A stretch of DNA of 10,559 nt from an uncultured Pseudomonadota bacterium. GTDB taxonomy: Bacteria; Myxococcota_A; UBA796; CAJQPC01. A program made the position numbers and the translations under genes. The first letter of the stretch is position 1. Every line of letters begins with the position of its first letter. The stretch lies in the NCBI GenBank assembly GCA_937915955.1, contig CALGIB010000273.1, positions 1-10,559 on the forward strand, written 5' to 3'. The notes under the pieces are model-generated. The model worked only from the letters and a program-made list of their open reading frames with translations, was not told the origin of the DNA and searched no databases. Shown piece by piece: positions 6,808-10,559 of this stretch.

Positions 6808-7251
6808 GTGGCGTCCCGTCGCAAGGCCCGCGAGTACGCGCTCCAGTCGCTGTATACGGTCGACCAGACCGGCCAGTCCGTCCGCGAGGCGCTCAACGGT
6901 CTCTGGTCGGGGCTGCTCGAGGAAGAGGACGACGGCGAGCTCGGCAAGCGGCAGGCCGACTCCGAGGAGATCGAGTTCGCGACCACCCTCGCGGAGGGCG
7001 TGGTCGAGGTCCGCGACGACCTGGACGAGCGCATCGAGTCCAGCAGCACGAACTGGCGCATCGCGCGCATGGCGCTGGTGGACCGAAACATCCTGCGCAT
7101 GGCCGCGTACGAGATCCTGCACAAGGACGACATCCCCGTGAACGTGTCGATCAACGAAGCCGTCGAGCTGGCCAAGCGCTTCGGGACCAAGGACTCGCGG
7201 GCCTTCGTGAACGGCATCCTGGACCGCATCGCGCGAGAGAAGCAGGGGTGA
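6808..7251 (+). CDS. nusB: Transcription antitermination factor NusB
   Basis: NusB with NusE (ribosomal protein S10) binds boxA RNA in rRNA leaders and supports antitermination and rRNA maturation. The 147-residue all-helical protein opens with the family's SRRKAREYALQSLY pattern at 3-16. The most conserved part is the C-terminal helices: DRNILRMAAYEIL near 92-104, then a VNVSINEAVELAKRFG segment and the closing SRAFVNGILDRI. The GTG start is one base after the ribH stop and has only a weak Shine-Dalgarno, so initiation probably depends on translation of ribH. The ribH-nusB pairing is widespread in bacteria. The middle (about 38-52) carries an acidic run EEEDDGE, which looks like a variable loop. 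The stop overlaps the next gene as GTGA. Confidence 0.95.
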   Translation: MASRRKAREYALQSLYTVDQTGQSVREALNGLWSGLLEEEDDGELGKRQADSEEIEFATTLAEGVVEVRDDLDERIESSSTNWRIARMALVDRNILRMAAYEILHKDDIPVNVSINEAVELAKRFGTKDSRAFVNGILDRIAREKQG

Positions 7252-7589
7252 GCCGAGCGGCCCGGGTCAGCGTCCAGACCGATGTGCTGGTGCTGATCGC
7301 GGCGACCCTGGTGATCGGCCTCTCCGTGTGGATGGACGCCAGCGCCGAGGGCGTCAGCTTCCTGGGACACAGCCTGCCGCCGCTGTGCACGTTCAAGCGC
7401 CTGACGGGCTGGGACTGCCCGGGCTGCGGCTTGACGCGGAGCTTCACCTTCATGGGGGCGCTGCAGCTGCGCAGCGCCTTCAGCATGCACTGGCTGGGGC
7501 CCCTGCTCTGGGTCCTGATCGCCGCGCAGATCCCGCTGAGGAGCTGGAGGATCTACCGCAACAAGGCCCGCGCTCCCCAGCCCGACTGA
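7248..7589 (+). CDS. DUF2752 family small membrane protein
   Basis: The 113-residue protein contains the DUF2752 hallmark: PLC (45-47), a few residues later TGWDCPGCGLTRS at 53-65. It has a CxxC pair (Cys57, Cys60) plus a conserved Thr-Arg. One hydrophobic segment lies at about 12-28 and a second at about 83-97, so it is probably an inner-membrane protein with the cysteine motif between the two spans. The family has no established biochemical role that I know of; CPxCG suggests metal binding or redox chemistry, but that is inference. The GTG start overlaps the nusB stop by four bases (GTGA), making it the last member of the long operon. Its tail is rich in Arg, Lys and Pro (98-113). I am confident of the family and do not know the function. 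Confidence 0.85.
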   Translation: MSRAARVSVQTDVLVLIAATLVIGLSVWMDASAEGVSFLGHSLPPLCTFKRLTGWDCPGCGLTRSFTFMGALQLRSAFSMHWLGPLLWVLIAAQIPLRSWRIYRNKARAPQPD

Positions 7590-7599
7590 GGCCTGGAAG

Positions 7600-7617
7600 C
7601 CCCCGGAGCCCTGGGGG
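7600..7617 (+). terminator. GC-rich hairpin after the long operon, possible terminator without T-run
   Basis: CCCCCGG (7600-7606) can pair with CTGGGGG (7611-7617) across a four-base loop, giving a 7-bp stem with one G-T wobble. It begins 11 bases after the DUF2752 stop, where an operon end would be expected. No T-run follows, so a classical intrinsic terminator is not supported. It could act as an mRNA 3'-end stabiliser or as a weak or factor-assisted terminator. In DNA this GC-rich such stems can also arise by chance. Confidence 0.3.
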
Positions 7618-7622
7618 GTACA

Positions 7623-7631
7623 TGCTACCGT
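7623..7631 (+). promoter_or_regulatory. Candidate extended -10 promoter element for the Sel1-like gene
   Basis: TGCTACCGT has the TG-N-TAxxxT layout of an extended -10 box. It lies in the 62-base gap after the long operon, 20 bases before the ATG at 7652 and just ahead of its ribosome binding site. No -35-like hexamer is visible about 17 bases upstream, where the sequence is the GC hairpin. The element also overlaps a small inverted repeat, GGTA (7617-7620) with TACC (7626-7629). It is a pattern match only, and plausible mainly because of its position. Confidence 0.3.
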
Positions 7632-7651
7632 CCGCCGAGGAAGGAGCCTGA

Positions 7652-8128
7652 ATGAGCGCGCTGCTGATCCTGCTGGGGACCGCCCTGGCCCAGGACTGTG
7701 AAGGGGCCACGGACTGCCTCGCGCAGGGCCTGGATCAGGCCCTGGTGCAAGAGGACGACAGCCTCGGCGAGGCGCTGCTGGCCCGCGCCTGTGGCGCCGG
7801 TGACGAGCTCTCCTGCTTCCACCTCGCCGCCACCCGGCTGCGCCTGGGCCAGAGGGTCGAGGTGCCGGCGAGCGAGCCCGGGCTGGCCGAGCTCAAGCGC
7901 CGCTGCGAGGCGGACCAGGGCCGCGCCTGCCTTCAGCTGGGCCTGCTCCACGACAAGGGCCCCATGGGCTGGCGCGATATGAGCCAGGCCTCGATGTACT
8001 TCCGTCAGGCCTGCGCCGCGGGACAGCCCGAGGGCTGCGTACAGGCCTGCGATCTGGGCCACGCCGCCAGCTGCGCGCCGGCCCCGCTGCCCCCCTCGGC
8101 TCCCCAGCCCGCCGACCCGGGACCCTGA
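7652..8128 (+). CDS. Secreted cysteine-rich Sel1-like repeat (Hcp-type) protein
   Basis: The 158-residue product starts at an ATG 5 bases after AAGGAG (7641-7646). Residues 1-13 form a short hydrophobic signal peptide ending in ALA before Gln14, so export to the periplasm or beyond is likely. The lipobox is not convincing. The mature part has helix-pair repeats with cysteines at constant spacing: Cys47/55, 85/93, 121/129 and 133/141 are all C-x7-C, plus Cys16/22. Segments such as CEADQGRACLQLGLLHDKG and CAAGQPEGC are typical of Sel1-like repeats of the Helicobacter cysteine-rich protein class, in which each pair forms a disulfide. The C-terminus (about 142-158) is a Pro/Ala-rich tail. Such repeats usually mediate protein-protein contacts. 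No partner can be named, and no enzymatic motif is visible. The final repeat appears truncated before the tail. Confidence 0.75.
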   Translation: MSALLILLGTALAQDCEGATDCLAQGLDQALVQEDDSLGEALLARACGAGDELSCFHLAATRLRLGQRVEVPASEPGLAELKRRCEADQGRACLQLGLLHDKGPMGWRDMSQASMYFRQACAAGQPEGCVQACDLGHAASCAPAPLPPSAPQPADPGP

Positions 8129-8129
8129 C

Positions 8130-8152
8130 GGCTCGGGCCGGGCCCTCGAGCC
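8130..8152 (+). terminator. Inverted repeat between the Sel1-like gene and the membrane-protein gene
   Basis: GGCTCG (8130-8135) pairs with CGAGCC (8147-8152). The stem extends two more base pairs past a bulged T and closes a GC-rich loop of about six bases. It begins two bases after the Sel1-like stop. There is no T-run, so intrinsic termination is uncertain. It fills most of the 41-base gap. Confidence 0.3.
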
Positions 8153-8161
8153 TGGGTTAGC
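8153..8161 (+). promoter_or_regulatory. Weak promoter-like element immediately before the membrane-protein gene
   Basis: TGGGTTAGC is the only A/T-containing motif in the 41-base gap and sits just 8 bases before the ATG at 8170. If it is a -10 box, the transcript would begin within a base or two of the start codon and be leaderless or nearly so. No Shine-Dalgarno is visible between it and the ATG. Readthrough from the Sel1-like gene is equally possible. Confidence 0.2.
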
Positions 8162-8169
8162 CGCCGGGC

Positions 8170-9306
8170 ATGACGCTCGGCATCCTCCTCGCCGCCCTGC
8201 TGGGGCTGGCTGGACTGGTCGCAGCCTGGCTGCCCGGTCGCCAGCGCTGGTGGCGCCTCGCCCTGCCCCTCGGGGGCGCGCTGCCCGTGATGGCCGCGCC
8301 CATGGTGCAGGTCCGCGACGGCATCCTGGGCCTGATGGACCTGGCCGCAGAGCCCCGCGCGGCCGAGGCGGCGCTGATCTACACGAGCCTGGCGGTGAGC
8401 GAGGCCCAGGGCCTGGTCGTGGTCGCGCTCGCTTGCCTGCTCTTCGCGCTGGCCAGCGGGGCGCGGGCCTCGGCCGATCCCGAAGAGCGCGTCGCCCGCG
8501 CCGTCTCCGCAGCGCTCGGCCTGCTCTCCGCCTGCCTGCTGGGCATGGTGGTGGCCAGGGACCTCTGGCTCTCGGGCGTGCTCGCCCAGGACCCCATGGC
8601 GCAGAGCCTGATGGCGCTGGGGCTGACCCTGACCCTCGGAGCCGGCCTGCTGGTCGCGCGGAGGGTCACCGAGCGACCGGATCACTTCGCTATCCAGCTG
8701 GTCGCCGGCGTGATGGTCGCCTGCACGATGCTGCTCCTGCGCGTGCCCACGCACTTCGCGCAGGAGCGGGTCCTCCAGTACACCCAAGGCGGCCAGATCC
8801 TGGCCTTGGAGCGGCGCTACGCCGGCAAGCTGCCCACCGCCCCCGAGGGCACCTCGCTGCCGCCGTACGCTGCGGCAGAGGCCCTGACCGGGGACGACTG
8901 GGGCTGGTACTCGAGCAGCCTGGGCGACCCGGTGGAGATGCCTCCCCGGCTCGCCGAGCCGATCCCCGTCGCCCTGCCGACCGAGGCCGCGGCCACCCTG
9001 CTGTCCCAGGCGCCCTTCGGCGAGACAGAGCGCCACCTGGGGCTGCTGATCCAGGCGCAGCCCCCGGGCGGCGAGCACCCCTTCGAGGCCGCCGAGCGCT
9101 ACCAGCTGCTGGGGCTGCTCTGGATGCCGCGGGTCGAGACGACCTGGTCCCCCGACTTCCCCATCCTGTCGGTCGAGGGTGACGTCCAGGACCTCGTGGA
9201 CGCATGCCTCGAGGCCCGCAGCCAGCGCCCAGACGACCCCTGCAGGATCGCCCGGGTGGGCGCTAGCCCCGAGCGCCTGGCGCCAGCGCCGCGGCGAGCT
9301 CCCTGA
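8170..9306 (+). CDS. Predicted polytopic membrane protein of unknown function
   Basis: I do not recognise this 378-residue protein. The first half is hydrophobic, with likely membrane segments near 3-21, 29-45, 78-98, 110-129, 144-163 and 174-190. The second half (about 191-378) is polar and soluble-looking, with acidic and Pro-rich stretches, Trp244 and Trp246 in DDWGWY, and two late cysteines (Cys346, Cys358) that could pair outside the cytoplasm. Segment 58-80 between the second and third spans is Ala/Glu-rich and amphipathic. No transporter, kinase, protease or channel signature is clear; a loose resemblance to multi-span MotA/ExbB-like proteins is too weak to use. The ATG at 8170 lacks a ribosome binding site; the next in-frame ATG is about 40 codons on and would remove the first span. 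The last 44 bases overlap the 3' end of trpA on the other strand. GC-rich third positions support a real gene. Confidence 0.7.
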   Translation: MTLGILLAALLGLAGLVAAWLPGRQRWWRLALPLGGALPVMAAPMVQVRDGILGLMDLAAEPRAAEAALIYTSLAVSEAQGLVVVALACLLFALASGARASADPEERVARAVSAALGLLSACLLGMVVARDLWLSGVLAQDPMAQSLMALGLTLTLGAGLLVARRVTERPDHFAIQLVAGVMVACTMLLLRVPTHFAQERVLQYTQGGQILALERRYAGKLPTAPEGTSLPPYAAAEALTGDDWGWYSSSLGDPVEMPPRLAEPIPVALPTEAAATLLSQAPFGETERHLGLLIQAQPPGGEHPFEAAERYQLLGLLWMPRVETTWSPDFPILSVEGDVQDLVDACLEARSQRPDDPCRIARVGASPERLAPAPRRAP

Positions 9307-10060
9307 CCTTCTCGCTCAGGGCCGGACCGGCCTCGGCGCCGTGCTCCTCGACCAGCCGCACCAGCGCGCTGCCCACGACCACGCCGTCCGCGGCGCGGGC
9401 CACGAGCCTGGCGTCCTCGCCCGAGCGGATGCCGAAGCCCACGGCCACGGGCAGTCCCGAGAGCTGACGGACCCGGCGGATGCGCTCGACCAGGGCCTCG
9501 TCGCCCTGGAAGGCGGCCCCGGTCACCCCGGTCATCGACACGTAGTAGAGGAAGCCGCCGGCCTCGGCCGCGAGCCCGACGATGCGCTCGTCGGGGGTGG
9601 TCGGCGCGACCAGCAGGATGGGGTGGATGCCCCGGCCGCGCAGGGCCGAGCGCAGCTCGGGCTCCTCCTCCACCGGGCAGTCCATGCCGAGCACCCCGTG
9701 GACGCCGGCCTCCGAGCAGGCCTTGGCGAAGCCCTCCCAGCCCCCGCGCTCCTGGGCGTAGCAGAGGAAGGGGTTGAGGTAGCCGAACAGCACCTTGCCC
9801 GGGCCCTGGATCTGCGCGCAGAGCTCGAAGACGCCCGAGAGCGTGGCCCCCGCGGCCAGCGCGCGCTCCGAGGCCCGCTGGATGGCGGGGCCGTCGGCGC
9901 CGGGGTCCGAGAAGGGCACGCCGATCTCGATGACATCGGCCCCCGCCTCAGCCAGGGCCTGGAAGCAGGCCAGGCTGCCCTCCATGTCGGGGTCGCCCGC
10001 GCAGAGGTAAGCCACCAGCAGCGCCCGGTCCTGAGCGAAGAGCTCGTCGAGGAGGTTCAC
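9263..10060 (-). CDS. trpA: Tryptophan synthase alpha subunit
   Basis: TrpA cleaves indole-3-glycerol phosphate to indole and glyceraldehyde-3-phosphate and channels indole to TrpB. The TIM-barrel protein is 265 residues, normal for the family. Catalytic Glu45 (in VIEIGVPFSDP) and Asp56 (in GADGP) are both present. Other signatures are AYLCAGDP at 17-24, LFGYLNP at 91-97, VSMTGVTG at 174-181 and the phosphate-binding GFGI and GVVVGSALV near 208-234. Loop 2 reads GMDCPVEEE where most homologues have a DLP core; Asp127 is kept. The GTG start overlaps the trpB stop by four bases, with GGGAG at 10068-10072 (complement) 7 bases upstream, so the two subunits are probably translationally coupled. 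Its 3' end converges with and overlaps the membrane-protein gene. I see no terminator for it. Confidence 0.96.
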   Translation of the reverse strand: MNLLDELFAQDRALLVAYLCAGDPDMEGSLACFQALAEAGADVIEIGVPFSDPGADGPAIQRASERALAAGATLSGVFELCAQIQGPGKVLFGYLNPFLCYAQERGGWEGFAKACSEAGVHGVLGMDCPVEEEPELRSALRGRGIHPILLVAPTTPDERIVGLAAEAGGFLYYVSMTGVTGAAFQGDEALVERIRRVRQLSGLPVAVGFGIRSGEDARLVARAADGVVVGSALVRLVEEHGAEAGPALSEKVRELAAALAPGARG

Positions 10061-10559
10061 AGCTCGTCTCCCAGCTTGAGCTCGCGCACGAGCGTCTCCA
10101 TGTCCTTGTCCCCTCGCCCGCTGAGGTTCACGAGGATGTCCGCGTCGTTGCCGACGAACTGCACGACGTGCGGCAGCGCCGCGATGGCGTGGGCGCTCTC
10201 CAGCGCCGGGATGATGCCCTCGGTGCGGGACAGCAGGCGGGTCGCCTCCAGGGCCTCGTCGTCCGTGACCGACAGGTAGGTGGCCCGGCCGGTCTTATGG
10301 AACCAGGCGTGCTCGGGGCCCACGCCCGGGTAGTCCAGGCCGGCGCTGATGGACCAGGCCGGCTGCACCTGGCCGTTGGCGTCCTGCATCAGGTAGGTCT
10401 TCTGGCCGTGGAGCACGCCGACGCGATCCGCCTGGATCGACGCCGCGTGCTGGCCGCTGCCCAGGCCCAGGCCGGCGGCCTCGACCCCGAACAGGCGCAC
10501 GCTCATGTCCTCGCGGAAGGCGTGGAAGATGCCCATGGCGTTGCTGCCACCGCCCACGC
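10057..10559 (-). CDS. trpB: Tryptophan synthase beta subunit, C-terminal part (cut by window edge)
   Basis: TrpB condenses indole with serine on PLP to make tryptophan. Only about the last 167 residues are visible; the reading frame is open to the right edge, so the start and the PLP-bound lysine lie outside. The visible part begins with VGGGSNAMGIF, the phosphate-of-PLP binding motif. It continues with SISAGLDYPGVGPEH, TEGIIPALESAHA (the Glu contacting PLP) and LSGRGDKD near the end, all typical of the major TrpB1 class that pairs with TrpA. The stop overlaps the trpA GTG as GTGA. The order trpB-trpA on the minus strand suggests that the rest of a trp operon lies further right. No abnormal residue is seen in the visible part. 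Confidence 0.95.
   Translation of the reverse strand, partial: VGGGSNAMGIFHAFREDMSVRLFGVEAAGLGLGSGQHAASIQADRVGVLHGQKTYLMQDANGQVQPAWSISAGLDYPGVGPEHAWFHKTGRATYLSVTDDEALEATRLLSRTEGIIPALESAHAIAALPHVVQFVGNDADILVNLSGRGDKDMETLVRELKLGDEL

Noticed and set aside
8005..9078. 357-codon minus-strand frame opposite the Sel1-like and membrane-protein genes
   Set aside because: Because the + strand genes here are less well known, I considered it seriously. The translation is Gln/Gly/His-rich and hydrophilic without motifs. The + frames give a signal peptide, regular Cys pairs and clear membrane spans, so the + frames are preferred.
9179..10279. 366-codon + strand frame opposite trpA and trpB
   Set aside because: trpA and trpB are certain from catalytic residues on the other strand, and this frame is their shadow.
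1..10559. CRISPR arrays, tRNA/rRNA genes, insertion sequences, attachment sites or replication origin
   Set aside because: No direct-repeat arrays, cloverleaf-like segments, transposase motifs, terminal inverted repeats or DnaA-box clusters were seen on reading both strands, and nearly all sequence is accounted for by identified genes.

Overview
The window is a dense, very GC-rich stretch (about 70% by eye, not computed) of a bacterial chromosome, with almost every base inside a gene. The order fabF-rpiB-glyA-nrdR-ribD-ribE-ribBA-ribH-nusB is, from general knowledge, typical of Deltaproteobacteria in the broad sense (Myxococcota and relatives). The DUF2752 gene, the cysteine-rich Sel1-like protein and the GTG/TTG starts fit that group. 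No insertion sequence, phage gene, CRISPR array, tRNA or rRNA is visible, so this is core chromosome rather than an island.

Region 1 (28-7589, + strand) is one probable long operon of ten genes. It opens with fabF (3-oxoacyl-ACP synthase II), rpiB (ribose-5-phosphate isomerase B) and glyA (serine hydroxymethyltransferase). It continues with nrdR (repressor of ribonucleotide reductase genes), ribD, ribE, a ribBA-like fusion, ribH, nusB and a small DUF2752 membrane protein. From glyA to the end every junction is a stop/start overlap of 1-4 bases, or a 1-base gap at ribH-nusB, which suggests translational coupling. The functions connect: RpiB interconverts ribose-5-P and ribulose-5-P, and ribulose-5-P feeds the RibB domain. 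RibB and RibD products meet at RibH, and RibE makes riboflavin. GlyA supplies one-carbon units for purine and thymidylate synthesis, and NrdR controls deoxynucleotide supply. The main oddity is the ribBA-like gene. Its RibB half looks largely intact, but its GTP cyclohydrolase II half has lost all three zinc cysteines and the usual GTP-site motif. It therefore resembles the RibBX variant, and a separate ribA should exist elsewhere.

Region 2 (7590-9306, + strand) holds two less familiar genes. The first is a small secreted protein with regularly spaced cysteine pairs (Sel1/Hcp type). The second is a predicted polytopic membrane protein of unknown function. Each is preceded by a GC-rich hairpin without a T-run and by a weak promoter-like element.

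Region 3 (9263-10559, - strand) is the end of a tryptophan operon: trpB (cut by the right edge) followed by trpA, overlapping by 4 bases. trpA converges on the membrane-protein gene and their 3' ends overlap by 44 bp.

I found no clearly new system. The best leads are the degenerate RibBX protein, the C-x7-C protein, the unknown membrane protein and the nusB-coupled DUF2752 gene.
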